In this document: in pieces, positions 16,063 to 25,709 of the stretch
Layout of the letters: each line of letters begins with the position of its first letter
How positions within the stretch are numbered: position 1 is the first letter of the stretch
DNA from: Chitinophaga jiangningensis
GTDB taxonomy: Bacteria > Bacteroidota > Bacteroidia > Chitinophagales > Chitinophagaceae
Reading direction: 5' to 3'
DNA: 64,000 nucleotides
Assembly (NCBI RefSeq): GCF_900142605.1
Contig: NZ_FRBL01000010.1
Coordinates: forward strand, 186,001-250,000
Notes under the pieces: generated by a model
Database searches by the model: none
Told to the model about the DNA's origin: nothing
What the model saw: only the letters and a program-made list of their open reading frames with translations
Translations under genes and position numbers: made by a program

Positions 16063-19000
16063 ATGAATAAACAGTTCGCTAAATTAATGGGAATTTTCCC
16101 AATTTTACTCATCCCAATGTTGGCATTTGGCCAGCAGCTGACGGTGAAGGGTAAGGTGACCAGCGCAGAAAACGGAGAAATACTGCCTGGGGTAACGGTC
16201 AGGGTGAAGGGAGCTTCCGAAGGTGCCGTCACAAATGTAGATGGCCGCTACTCGGTTACAACAAAACAGGGGGATGCCACCCTCGTATTCACTTTTACAG
16301 GCTACAATTCGCTGGAAGTACCGGTCAACGGCCGCACCACCGTAGATGTAGTACTGCAAACAGACAACAAAGTCCTCGACGAAGTGGTAGTAGTAGGTTA
16401 CGGTACGCAACAAAAAGCCAACGTAGCCGGCGCCATCACCTCCGTGAAAACTGCTGATCTGAAACAAACACCTATCTCAAACGTGGTACAAGGCATACAG
16501 GGCCGCGTATCAGGGGTGCAGATCACACAAAACTCCTCTGCACCGGGCGGTAGCATCAGTATGCGCATCCGCGGTGTAAACTCCATCAACGGTACCTCCG
16601 AGCCCCTCTATGTAGTGGACGGCGTACAATTATCCAACTCCGGGGGCGTTAACGATATCAGCTCCCTTTCTATTATCAATCCAAACGACATTGAATCGGT
16701 AGCGGTACTCAAAGATGCCTCTGCCACCGCCATCTACGGCGCCCGCGGCGCTAACGGGGTTGTACTCATCACCACCAAACGCGGTAAAGCCGGTAAAACC
16801 ATGGTAACCTACGATGGCTACTATGGGGTGCAAAACACCACCAAACGCATGAACATGATGAACGCAGCGGAGTTTGCCGCGCTGGAAAATGAAGTCTATA
16901 AAACCACGGTATACGCCAACCCGGAAACACTGGGCGAAGGCATAGACTGGCAGGATATGATCTTCAGAAGTGCACCTATGCAAAGCCACCAGGTATCAGT
17001 AGCCGGTGGCACCGAAAAAACGCAGTTCGCCTTGTCTGGTAACTACTTCAAACAGGAAGGCGTAATCATCAACTCGGACTTTACCCGCTACTCCTTCCGT
17101 CTCAACTTCGACCACCGCGTTAACAACGCAGTAAAAGTAGGGGCCAGCATGCTCACCAGCTTCGTTGTTAATAACAGCATCCCTACAGGTTCTTCCAGTA
17201 TCGATGCCGGCGCAGTTACCACCAGCATTCTCGGAGCCGCCATGGGCGCACCTCCTACGCTGAAGCCTTATGACGAAAACGGGAATATACTCCCCTTCGG
17301 CGACCAGATGAACAGCCGCTACCGCGAAGTAGTAAACCCACTGGGCCTGGCACAGATTCTCAACCGCGATAAAATCAACCGCACCCTGGGAAATTTGTAC
17401 GCTGAAATTACCCCGCTGAAAGGACTGACTTATCGCGCTAACTTCAGCCCGATTCTGTCTTCTTCTCTCAATGACTACTACTCCCCACGTTCCATCGTAA
17501 ACAGTGGTGACTTGTCCAGCGGCGCCGGTAAAGCACAGAAAAACAATTCCAACACACTCGTGCTGCTGTTTGAAAACATCGTTACCTATGAAACACGCAT
17601 CGGTAAAGAACATTCGTTAAAAGCAACCGGTGTATTCGCCACTCAATCCAACAACGCAAATTCCAATAGCATCAATGCCAGCAATTTCCCGAACGATGCT
17701 ACTGCCAACGAAGCAGTGCAGCTGGCAACCATCAGAACCGTAAACAGCAACCGTTCCAAAGACAGGCTGGATTCTTACATGGGTCGCATCAACTACGGCT
17801 TCCGCGATAAATATCTGCTGGACCTGATCGCCCGCGTAGACGGCTCTACCAAGTTTGGCGAAAACAATAAATATGGTTTCTTCCCCGCAGCTGCTTTCGC
17901 ATGGCGCGCTTCTGAAGAACCATTCATTAAAAATATCAACGCCATCAGCAACCTGAAACTCCGCCTTAGCTACGGTACAACAGGTAACGCCGGTGCGATC
18001 GATGCTTACAAATCGCTCTCCCTGCAAGGTACCAGCGGCCAGTATTACTTCAACCATGAGCCGGTTACAGGTATTAGCCCTACCGGTATCGCCAACAAGG
18101 ACCTGAAATGGGAACGCTCCGTGCAGGCCGACTTCGGATTTGACCTGGGGCTCTTCAGGGATCGTTTGAATGTGACCGCCGATATCTACCATAAAAAGAC
18201 AGATGATCTGCTGTTTGTTCGTGCCCTGCCCGGCTCCTCCGGATATGCCGATGTAACAGGCAACTTCGCCAGCATGGAAAACAGAGGGGTTGAATTCTCT
18301 GCGGATGCTATCATAGTGGATCGTGCGGTGAGATGGTCCGTTGCAGGTAACATCTCCTTTAACAAGAATAAACTTTTGAGCCTTGCCGGCGGCCTCGATG
18401 AATACGCTGTTAGTAACTATCAGGTGATGCAGATCGGGCAGCCTTTAGGTTTATTCAAAACTTATGTATTCGACGGAATATACCAAACGGGTGAAACCGT
18501 GTTGGATGGCTCTGGTAGCCGCACCGGCGGTGTAAAAGTGAAAGACCTGAACGGTGATAAAGTGATCAGCGCCGCTGACCAGGAAGTAGTGGGAAATGCC
18601 AATCCGGATTTCATCTATGGCTTCTCCACTAACCTCAGCTACAGGCAATTTGATTTCAGTGCTTTCTTCACTGGTACCCAGGGTAACAAAGTATATAACC
18701 TTACCCGTTACTCTTTCGAAAATCCACTGGGAAGCAGAAATATGTATGCTGCATTAGTGGATCGCTGGTCACCCACCAACCCATCTAATGAATATGTGAG
18801 TGGCTTTCAGGGTGGACGTTTACCGCTTACAGACCGCTTCATGGAAGATGGTTCGTTCCTCCGTTGCAAAAACATTACACTGGGCTACCGGGTTCCAAAA
18901 ATCAAAGGCATTTCTTCTGCAAGAGTATACGTGAGCGCTAACAACCTCTTCACGGTTACAAAGTATACCGGCTTTGACCCGGAAGTAAACAGCTTCGGCA

Positions 19001-19083
19001 ACTCTAACAAACAAATTGGGGTCGACAACCTGGTATATCCTACCGCACGCTCGTTCCTCGTTGGTTTACAGGTGGGTTTCTGA
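16063..19083 (+). CDS. SusC/RagA-type TonB-dependent outer-membrane receptor
   Basis: A 1006-residue glycan importer. Signal peptide 1-23 (ending AFGQ) is followed by a carboxypeptidase-regulatory-like domain (about 26-100, LTVKGKVTSAENGEILPGVTV), the TonB-box region LDEVVVVGYGTQQK (about 106-119), a plug with the RagA signatures MRIRGVNSINGTSEPLYVVDG and ATAIYGARGANGVVLITTKRG (each quoted in part), and a 22-strand barrel ending SFLVGLQVGF. It forms the channel of a SusCD complex with the next gene, 27 bp downstream, and is energised by TonB. The target glycan cannot be read from the sequence. Confidence 0.95.
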   Translation: MNKQFAKLMGIFPILLIPMLAFGQQLTVKGKVTSAENGEILPGVTVRVKGASEGAVTNVDGRYSVTTKQGDATLVFTFTGYNSLEVPVNGRTTVDVVLQTDNKVLDEVVVVGYGTQQKANVAGAITSVKTADLKQTPISNVVQGIQGRVSGVQITQNSSAPGGSISMRIRGVNSINGTSEPLYVVDGVQLSNSGGVNDISSLSIINPNDIESVAVLKDASATAIYGARGANGVVLITTKRGKAGKTMVTYDGYYGVQNTTKRMNMMNAAEFAALENEVYKTTVYANPETLGEGIDWQDMIFRSAPMQSHQVSVAGGTEKTQFALSGNYFKQEGVIINSDFTRYSFRLNFDHRVNNAVKVGASMLTSFVVNNSIPTGSSSIDAGAVTTSILGAAMGAPPTLKPYDENGNILPFGDQMNSRYREVVNPLGLAQILNRDKINRTLGNLYAEITPLKGLTYRANFSPILSSSLNDYYSPRSIVNSGDLSSGAGKAQKNNSNTLVLLFENIVTYETRIGKEHSLKATGVFATQSNNANSNSINASNFPNDATANEAVQLATIRTVNSNRSKDRLDSYMGRINYGFRDKYLLDLIARVDGSTKFGENNKYGFFPAAAFAWRASEEPFIKNINAISNLKLRLSYGTTGNAGAIDAYKSLSLQGTSGQYYFNHEPVTGISPTGIANKDLKWERSVQADFGFDLGLFRDRLNVTADIYHKKTDDLLFVRALPGSSGYADVTGNFASMENRGVEFSADAIIVDRAVRWSVAGNISFNKNKLLSLAGGLDEYAVSNYQVMQIGQPLGLFKTYVFDGIYQTGETVLDGSGSRTGGVKVKDLNGDKVISAADQEVVGNANPDFIYGFSTNLSYRQFDFSAFFTGTQGNKVYNLTRYSFENPLGSRNMYAALVDRWSPTNPSNEYVSGFQGGRLPLTDRFMEDGSFLRCKNITLGYRVPKIKGISSARVYVSANNLFTVTKYTGFDPEVNSFGNSNKQIGVDNLVYPTARSFLVGLQVGF

Positions 19084-19110
19084 TGTTTCATTTCTTAAAT
19101 TGTAATTCGC

Positions 19111-20607
19111 ATGAAAAGTATTCTTAAATATAGCGCTATAGGTTTGCTGGCAATCTCCTGCTACGCTTGCAGCAAGCTGGAAGAAACACCCTATTCTTCT
19201 ATTTATACTGAAAATTTCTATAAAACAGCGGAAGATGCAGAGGCCGGACTGGCAGCTGTGTACAGCAAACTGGCAGATCTGTATGCAGGTCCGTCACCCT
19301 TGCTGGTGGCCGACTTTAGTGCTGACCAGATTTATCCTCGTCCGGTGGTAGGAAGAGACACCTATACACTGTTCAGCTTTGACCCGCAATACAGCGCGGT
19401 AGTAAGCTTTAGCCGCACAAATGAGTCGCCGATAGACCTGTGGAATAACAGCTATGGCGGTATAGAAAACGCTAACTGGATCTTACAGAAGGTGCCGAAC
19501 ACCGTGATGTCGAACAACACCCGTAAGAACCAGATCCTCGGCGAAGCGTATTTCCTTCGCGCTTTCTTCCACTGGATGCTGACAAAAACCTTCGGTGATG
19601 TGGTAATCAGGATTAAACCCAGTCAAACACTGACAGATGCTTATATGCCTAAAAGCCCCAAGGCGGATGTGTATAAGCAAATCTTCCAGGACCTGGACTC
19701 AGCAGAAGCATTACTGCCTGACTACAGTGCCGGGTTAGTAAAAGGTCGCCCGTGCAAACAGGCCGTACAGGCCCTGCATGCAAAAGCTGCCTTGTATGTG
19801 GAAAACTACGCAGTGGCCATCCAGCAGGCTGAAAAAGTAATCAATGCCGGCAGTGGTACCGGTTTGATGGATCAATTCCAGGACGTTTTTGATGTAACGA
19901 AAGAAGATGCGGCCCGCAAGGAAAACCTCTGGGCGTTTGAAGCCGAGTCGGTTGCCAATGGTCGTACTTCACAAATCATGAGTTTGTATGGCCCTACAGG
20001 CGCTGCCGCTCCTGCTTACGGCAAAGGCTCTTTTGGCTCTGCATTCGTGTATCCTTCGTTTTTCAAATCCTTTGATCCAAAAGATAAACGCCGTGCGCTC
20101 CTGGATACAAACTACGTAAATAAGCAGGGCGTAATTGTACCGCAGGCTGCTATCACACCCATTACCAAAGAAGGGGTGCTGATGAGAAAATATGCGGATC
20201 CAAATTCAATCGGCAATGCACATGCATCCAATATTCCAATACTGCGTGTAGCGGATGTATACCTGATTGCCGCTGAGGCAGAAGCAAGATTGAACGGGCC
20301 TACCAGTAAAGCCTATACGTATATTAATAAAGTAAGATTACGTGCAGGACTGGATGGACTTTCTACTGGTCTTGGCGCTGCTGAATTTATTGCCGCAGTA
20401 TTGCAGGAACGCAGCTGGGAGCTGTTTGGCGAAGGTGACCGCTGGTATGATTTGTCGCGCACGGATACCTATCAGCAGGTAGTGTCAAAAGCAGTAAATG
20501 ATGTGTTCCCAACCAGAGCACCACAAAAAAGAAATAAATATTTTCCGATTCCACAATCTGAAGTGAACGCGAATGACAAGCTGGATCAGAATCCTGACTG
20601 GCAATAG
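19111..20607 (+). CDS. SusD/RagB-type glycan-binding lipoprotein
   Basis: A 498-residue surface lipoprotein; lipid cysteine C20 in CYACSK. The TPR-like SusD scaffold is visible from YSSIYTENFYKTAEDAEAGL through NQILGEAYFLRAFFHWML and VADVYLIAAEAEARL to the C-terminal ERSWELFGEGDRWYDLSRT and FPIPQSEVNANDKLDQNPDW, the usual end of RagB proteins. It caps the SusC channel and binds the oligosaccharide. Its stop is 4 bp before the esterase gene start, consistent with one transcript. Confidence 0.95.
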   Translation: MKSILKYSAIGLLAISCYACSKLEETPYSSIYTENFYKTAEDAEAGLAAVYSKLADLYAGPSPLLVADFSADQIYPRPVVGRDTYTLFSFDPQYSAVVSFSRTNESPIDLWNNSYGGIENANWILQKVPNTVMSNNTRKNQILGEAYFLRAFFHWMLTKTFGDVVIRIKPSQTLTDAYMPKSPKADVYKQIFQDLDSAEALLPDYSAGLVKGRPCKQAVQALHAKAALYVENYAVAIQQAEKVINAGSGTGLMDQFQDVFDVTKEDAARKENLWAFEAESVANGRTSQIMSLYGPTGAAAPAYGKGSFGSAFVYPSFFKSFDPKDKRRALLDTNYVNKQGVIVPQAAITPITKEGVLMRKYADPNSIGNAHASNIPILRVADVYLIAAEAEARLNGPTSKAYTYINKVRLRAGLDGLSTGLGAAEFIAAVLQERSWELFGEGDRWYDLSRTDTYQQVVSKAVNDVFPTRAPQKRNKYFPIPQSEVNANDKLDQNPDWQ

Positions 20608-20611
20608 CCTC

Positions 20612-21391
20612 ATGGTGTTGTTAACAGGTATATCACTAACGGCTACGGCACAATGTAGTATATTCCTGGCTGCAGGGCAAAGCAATGCAGTAGGAAAGGG
20701 GGACAGCAGTTCGTCCGTACACCCGGCGCCGGCAACGGCCTTTGAATACAAGTGGCAGCATAATACACTGGTGCCATTGGAAGACCCTGCAGGAGAGGAC
20801 TACGAGCATCTCCAGCAGGCAACCACCGGGAGCATGTGGCCGGCATTTGCAGATGCCTACCATCAACGTACAGGCGATACCGTTATCATTGTGCCGGCAG
20901 CCAGAGGTGGTGCTTCCTGCCATCAGAAAGCCCGCCTCGGGGATATGGATACCTGGGATACTTCGGGGAATCTTTTTACCGCCGCTGTTGCCAAAGCTAA
21001 GGCAGCGGCGGCCCTTTCACAGGGCACTTTAAAAGGTATTATCTGGTTACAGGGGGAGAGAGATGCCAATGCGATTAACAGCGGTGTATTGCAACCGGAC
21101 GAATACAAGGCTGCCCTAATCAATCTGATACGCCGCTTCAGACATGCATTGGGTACTCAGGTACCCTTCTACATCGTGCAAACAGGCAATTACAAAGGCC
21201 ACCCGGAAACCGGCTTCAACGAAGTACGAAAAATACAGGCGGAACTGGCAGGCGCCATGCCGCAGGTATTTATCGTATACCGCGATACACCGCAGTTTCC
21301 CGGCAAGCACTGGATGACGGATGATATTCACTATAATCAAAACGGATTAAACCATATCGGCACTACTGTAGCAGCTGCCGTGAAAAAATAG
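20612..21391 (+). CDS. SGNH-type carbohydrate acetylesterase (sialate O-acetylesterase domain)
   Basis: A 259-residue exported enzyme. After a short signal (MVLLTGISLTATAQ) comes the nucleophile motif AAGQSN with S24, then the block WLQGERDAN (QGExD, oxyanion region) and the catalytic pair in DDIHYNQNGLNHIG near the end. This order is that of the SASA/DUF303 family, which removes acetyl groups from sugars. The start at 20612 avoids overlap with SusD; a frame from 20573 exists. In this locus it probably deacetylates the imported glycan in the periplasm so that the glycosidases can act. Confidence 0.85.
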   Translation: MVLLTGISLTATAQCSIFLAAGQSNAVGKGDSSSSVHPAPATAFEYKWQHNTLVPLEDPAGEDYEHLQQATTGSMWPAFADAYHQRTGDTVIIVPAARGGASCHQKARLGDMDTWDTSGNLFTAAVAKAKAAAALSQGTLKGIIWLQGERDANAINSGVLQPDEYKAALINLIRRFRHALGTQVPFYIVQTGNYKGHPETGFNEVRKIQAELAGAMPQVFIVYRDTPQFPGKHWMTDDIHYNQNGLNHIGTTVAAAVKK

Positions 21392-21397
21392 TTTGGT

Positions 21398-23944
21398 ATG
21401 AGAAATTGCTTGTTGCTATTATCACTGTTTATTACACCCACCCTTTTTGCGCAGCAGCGCCTACAAAACAACCGCCTGCTGCTGGAATGGAAACAAACCA
21501 GCCAGGGTTACCAGCTGCAACACATCGCAGCCGGCGGGCAGCAACTGCCGCAGTCTTCCGGTGAATATCTTGTGCTATACGCTGCGGATAAACCGGACAG
21601 TGTTCCGGATATGCGCCTGGCAGATACCCACCCCGGTGGATTTCCGCTGAAAGATTACATCTACCTCATCAAAAACTGGGAACGTAACCTGAGCCCGGTG
21701 GCCATGAACACCGCCGGCAAAGCAATACGGTTCTTTCCTTCACAGGCCACCAAAGCCAACGGCAGCCTGGAATTCCGTGCAAACAATGCGGAGTGCAGTA
21801 TTACATCTTCCTGGAAACTGGATAACAAAAATGAAAACGATATCCTGGTAAGTATCACCCTCACCGCCAAACAGGCGGGCTATTACTCCATCGCCTCACC
21901 TACGCTGGCTACGGTTGCCAATAATAAGCCCGACTTTGCCATGGTACCGGGTTACTTCCAGAGTAACACCATAGAGCCCGACCTGGTGCTCGCTTACGCA
22001 TACGGACAAGGCATTCCCAACAAACCAGTCGTATTCCGGGAACGTGCCGCTTCTACATTGAGCCCGCTCGTAAGCAGCAAGGGTATCACCATGGCAGTGA
22101 TCCCTGATCCCGGCACCGGCCGCGATCCATGGGAGAAAGACGTGAACACGCATAGCCAGTGGAAACTGGGCCTCTCCGTAATGAACCGTGCAGGGCAATA
22201 CACCCCCGTAGCCTATCACCCCGTGCTGGGGCAGGAGGGTTCGTATATGCGTGCAGGTGAGCAGCGGACTTTCGCTTTCCGCTATACCGTACAACCGGCG
22301 GACTGGTACACCGTTTACAAACACGCCATCAACGACGTGTATCGCTTCCCCGATTTCCTGAAGCTGAAAAGTACCCGTACCTCCCTCACCGGCAGAATCA
22401 TGGCCATGCTGCATTACCTCGGTAACGACAGTACCTCCATGTGGCATACCTTTAACTACAAAGGCCTGGAAATAGGCGCCCAGCAATACATGGGTGGCGT
22501 GGTAGGCTCAGCCGGCGATGCCATGAAAAACTCCGACTATGGCGCTATGTGGATGCTGGCCAATATCTCCAAAGATACTACCCTACTCAAACACCGGCTG
22601 CCGCAAGCACTCAACTTTAAACTGGTGCAGCAGCAGGAAGAACCCGGCTTTTTCCAGGGCGCTGCAGTAGGGCAGTACTACCTCTGGAAAAGACAGCAGT
22701 TTACAGAGGAATGGGGGCATTATGTAGAACCCATTGCCCTTACCTATTACACCATGCTGGATATCGGTAACATCCTCCTGTTTGAGCCCAATAACAAACA
22801 ATTGCAGCAGCGCCTCCGCCTCGGCGCCGATAAACTGCTGGAATGGCAGCATAGCGATGGCCACTGGGAAGTAGCCTACAACGACGACACCAAACCAACG
22901 TTTACGGATATACCGGATTTAAGGCCCACCTTCTACGGACTGCTGGTAGCTTACCGCCTATTAAAAGATCCTAAGTATTTGGCCGCAGCCCGTAAAGGCG
23001 CCGACTGGCAAATTAAAAACGGCGTGGACAAAGGCGCTTACCTCGGGGTATGCGGTGATACCCGCTTTGTGGCCGACTTTGCAACGGCCCAAACCGTGCA
23101 GGCCATGCTGGATATGTACGACCTTACAAAAGATAAACGTTATCAAAACGCCGCTGTAAGCGCAGCAAAAGTTTACACGGCATCTATATACACTCACCCG
23201 ATACCTTCCACAGCACAAAAAACAGTGAAAGGTACGCCGCGCCAGGACTGGGAAATCACCCAGGTGGGTCTGAGCTTTGAACACGGGGGCAGCCTCGGTT
23301 CCGCCAATCCGCATGGCCCGATTATGCTGGCCAGTCATGCCGGTATGTTTGTGCGCATGTTTGGCCTTACCCACGATTCCCTGTTCATCAACATGGCGCG
23401 CGCCGCTGTGCTGGGCCGCGATGCATTTGTGGATCAGCCAACGCAGGTAGCTTCCTACTACTGGGATGTGATGAACAAAGGTGCCGGTCCTTACCCACAC
23501 CACGCCTGGTGGCAGGTTGGGTTACTCACCGATTACCTGGTGTCAGAAATCACGTTACGCAGCAATAAACAAATCAGCTTCCCACAGGGTTTTGTAACGC
23601 CCAAAGTAGGACCGCACACCAGCTATGGCTTTGCACCCGGTAAAGTGTTGGGCACCGCCGCCAACCTGTATATGCCGGATGGTTTACTGACTGTGGAAAA
23701 CCCTCTGGTAGATTACCTCGGCGCCAGGAGCACCGACCAGCGCACTTTATATGTGATGCTGCTTAACAGCGACGATGCCACGCAGCAAAGTGAGATTAAC
23801 ATCTCCCCGGCACAACTAAAGCATCCAAAACAGGTGGAACTGCTGGACGCCAATGGAAAACCGGAGCAGCAGGCGCTGACAGGCAACAGCTGGAAAGTGA
23901 CGATTCCTGCATATGGACTGAAAATTATTAAAATCCGCTCATGA
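21398..23944 (+). CDS. Exported (alpha/alpha)-barrel enzyme, unassigned family
   Basis: An 848-residue secreted protein with signal MRNCLLLLSLFITPTLFAQQ. The N-terminal 310 residues are a beta-sandwich-like region. From about 330 to 690 there are repeated helix pairs of a six-hairpin toroid (GLLVAYRLLKDPKYLAAARKGADW, TAQTVQAMLDMYDLTKDKRY, quoted in part), with conserved aromatic and acidic residues (WQHSDGHWEVAYNDD). A C-terminal beta domain starts near 740. The architecture resembles glycoside hydrolases and polysaccharide lyases of toroid clans, but I cannot assign a CAZy family. The stop overlaps the symporter start by 4 bp (ATGA), so the two are translationally coupled. Confidence 0.7.
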   Translation: MRNCLLLLSLFITPTLFAQQRLQNNRLLLEWKQTSQGYQLQHIAAGGQQLPQSSGEYLVLYAADKPDSVPDMRLADTHPGGFPLKDYIYLIKNWERNLSPVAMNTAGKAIRFFPSQATKANGSLEFRANNAECSITSSWKLDNKNENDILVSITLTAKQAGYYSIASPTLATVANNKPDFAMVPGYFQSNTIEPDLVLAYAYGQGIPNKPVVFRERAASTLSPLVSSKGITMAVIPDPGTGRDPWEKDVNTHSQWKLGLSVMNRAGQYTPVAYHPVLGQEGSYMRAGEQRTFAFRYTVQPADWYTVYKHAINDVYRFPDFLKLKSTRTSLTGRIMAMLHYLGNDSTSMWHTFNYKGLEIGAQQYMGGVVGSAGDAMKNSDYGAMWMLANISKDTTLLKHRLPQALNFKLVQQQEEPGFFQGAAVGQYYLWKRQQFTEEWGHYVEPIALTYYTMLDIGNILLFEPNNKQLQQRLRLGADKLLEWQHSDGHWEVAYNDDTKPTFTDIPDLRPTFYGLLVAYRLLKDPKYLAAARKGADWQIKNGVDKGAYLGVCGDTRFVADFATAQTVQAMLDMYDLTKDKRYQNAAVSAAKVYTASIYTHPIPSTAQKTVKGTPRQDWEITQVGLSFEHGGSLGSANPHGPIMLASHAGMFVRMFGLTHDSLFINMARAAVLGRDAFVDQPTQVASYYWDVMNKGAGPYPHHAWWQVGLLTDYLVSEITLRSNKQISFPQGFVTPKVGPHTSYGFAPGKVLGTAANLYMPDGLLTVENPLVDYLGARSTDQRTLYVMLLNSDDATQQSEINISPAQLKHPKQVELLDANGKPEQQALTGNSWKVTIPAYGLKIIKIRS

Positions 23945-25683
23945 GTACATCAACGATAGATACAGGGGTCATATTCGTGTTTTCTGCCTTCGTACTGGTA
24001 ATAGGCTTGCTGTTTGCCCGTACCGGCCGCAATATGAAATCATTTTTTGCAGGGGGAGAAGCAGTGCCCTGGTTCATCGGCGGACTTTCGCTCTTCATGA
24101 GTTTCTTTTCCGCAGGCACCTTTGTGGCATGGGGAAGTATTGCCTATAAATATGGCTTTGTATCCGTTACCATTCAATGGACCATGTGCCTGGGTGGGAT
24201 TATTACCGCTTTTTTGCTGGCCCCCCGTTGGAAACGTACTGGTGCCCTGACTGCCGCCGAATTTATACGGCAGCGACTCGGCTCGCCGGTGCAAAAATTC
24301 TACGTATATACGTTCCTGATAGTATCACTCGTAAATAAAGGTGCGGTATTATATCCGGTGGCTAAGCTGGTAAGCGTATCATTAGGGTTTCCGCTGGTGC
24401 CCTGCACCATTGTACTCGGACTAATGATGATTGCCTATACCGCAGTGGGTGGCCTCTGGGCAGTAATGGTAACGGATATCCTGCAATTTGTGATCCTCAC
24501 GGCTGCGGTGATGCTGGTACTGCCATTATCACTGGACCATGCCGGCGGCTGGCAACAGTTTACGCAAAATGTGCCGGATGATTTCTTCTCACTGGTAAAT
24601 GGTGAATATACTTTCGGTTTCATACTGGCGTTCGCGTTATACCATATCAGTTACATCGGTGGTAACTGGACATTCGTGCAACGCTATACCAGCGTGGATT
24701 CGCCGAAGTCCGCCAAAAAAGTAGCGCTGCTGTTTGCAGGATTATATCTGATCAGTCCTGTCATCTGGATGCTGCCGCCTATGATCTATAAAAGCATTAA
24801 TCCTGCGCTGGCAGGGCTCAATGCAGAAAATGCCTACCTGGAAGTATGCCGGCTGGTGCTGCCACCGGGACTCATGGGCCTGATGCTTACGGGCATGTAC
24901 TTTTCTACCTCTGCTACAGCAAACACCACGCTGAACGTGACTTCAGCCGTGATTACCAATGATATTTACAAAGGCGTGATAAACCCCGGAGCTACAGACA
25001 AACAGCTGATCCGTGTGGCGCGTGTATCCGGATTGTTGCTGGGTATGGGTATGATTGGTATTGCGCTGATGGTACCGATGGTAGGAGGGATGATAGAAGT
25101 GGTAATCAGTATTGCCGCTATCACCGGCGGGCCCACCTTACTACCACCGCTGTGGGCACTGTTTTCAAAGAAACTCACCGGCCGGGTGGCTTATATCATT
25201 TCCGCCCTTTGCCTGGCGGTGAATCTGGTATTTAAATTTTTAGTGCCGATGGTGAGTACGCTGAAACTGAACCGTTCCCAGGAAATGTTGCTGGGAGCTG
25301 GTTTGCCGTTCATACTGTTACTCCTATACGAATTTGTACTGGCAGCGCGTAAGGGCCCGTCAGTGGATTACCAGCACTACAAGGTATTCCGCCAGCAGCA
25401 AAAAGACCAGGCAGCTGAGCAGTCGCCCGAAGAAGTAGACGCTATTCACCGGCAGAATGTTTTTGGATTGCGCGTGATCGCGTTTTCACTGGCATTTACG
25501 GCGGTGTTGCTGTTTATTCTCTGTGCGCTGGCTGCTACCGGGAAAGTGCTGGTGGCGGTGATTGCCACGGTAGTGCTGTTGGCTGCCGGTATTCCTTTGC
25601 TGGCATTGCGTAAACTCAAATTAAAACAAGTGAATATTCCCACAGGGAAAAGCATCATTCAAGAAAATAATGTGGCATCCTGA
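23941..25683 (+). CDS. Sodium:solute symporter (SSS family)
   Basis: A 580-residue inner-membrane transporter with about 13-14 helices. Family markers include FFAGGEAVPWFIGGLSLF in helix 2, the AAEFIRQRLGSP loop, YTAVGGLWAVMVTDILQFVI, and GLMLTGMYFSTSATANTTLNV late in the core. It resembles sugar symporters that bring mono- or disaccharides into the cytoplasm with sodium. Overlap with the upstream enzyme and the 26-bp gap to the FAD oxidoreductase place it in the PUL operon, where it probably imports the final breakdown product. Confidence 0.9.
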   Translation: MSTSTIDTGVIFVFSAFVLVIGLLFARTGRNMKSFFAGGEAVPWFIGGLSLFMSFFSAGTFVAWGSIAYKYGFVSVTIQWTMCLGGIITAFLLAPRWKRTGALTAAEFIRQRLGSPVQKFYVYTFLIVSLVNKGAVLYPVAKLVSVSLGFPLVPCTIVLGLMMIAYTAVGGLWAVMVTDILQFVILTAAVMLVLPLSLDHAGGWQQFTQNVPDDFFSLVNGEYTFGFILAFALYHISYIGGNWTFVQRYTSVDSPKSAKKVALLFAGLYLISPVIWMLPPMIYKSINPALAGLNAENAYLEVCRLVLPPGLMGLMLTGMYFSTSATANTTLNVTSAVITNDIYKGVINPGATDKQLIRVARVSGLLLGMGMIGIALMVPMVGGMIEVVISIAAITGGPTLLPPLWALFSKKLTGRVAYIISALCLAVNLVFKFLVPMVSTLKLNRSQEMLLGAGLPFILLLLYEFVLAARKGPSVDYQHYKVFRQQQKDQAAEQSPEEVDAIHRQNVFGLRVIAFSLAFTAVLLFILCALAATGKVLVAVIATVVLLAAGIPLLALRKLKLKQVNIPTGKSIIQENNVAS

Positions 25684-25709
25684 TGATTGCAGGATAAAAA
25701 ATCAAGCTT

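Noticed and set aside
16996..18192. Two long minus-strand reading frames (205 and 191 codons) opposite susC
   Set aside because: They lie wholly inside a well-supported SusC gene, have no start context or recognisable domain, and arise from codon bias of the plus strand.
23941..25683. Symporter as a proline or pantothenate permease
   Set aside because: Same family, but coupling with PUL genes and no amino-acid genes nearby make sugar uptake more likely.
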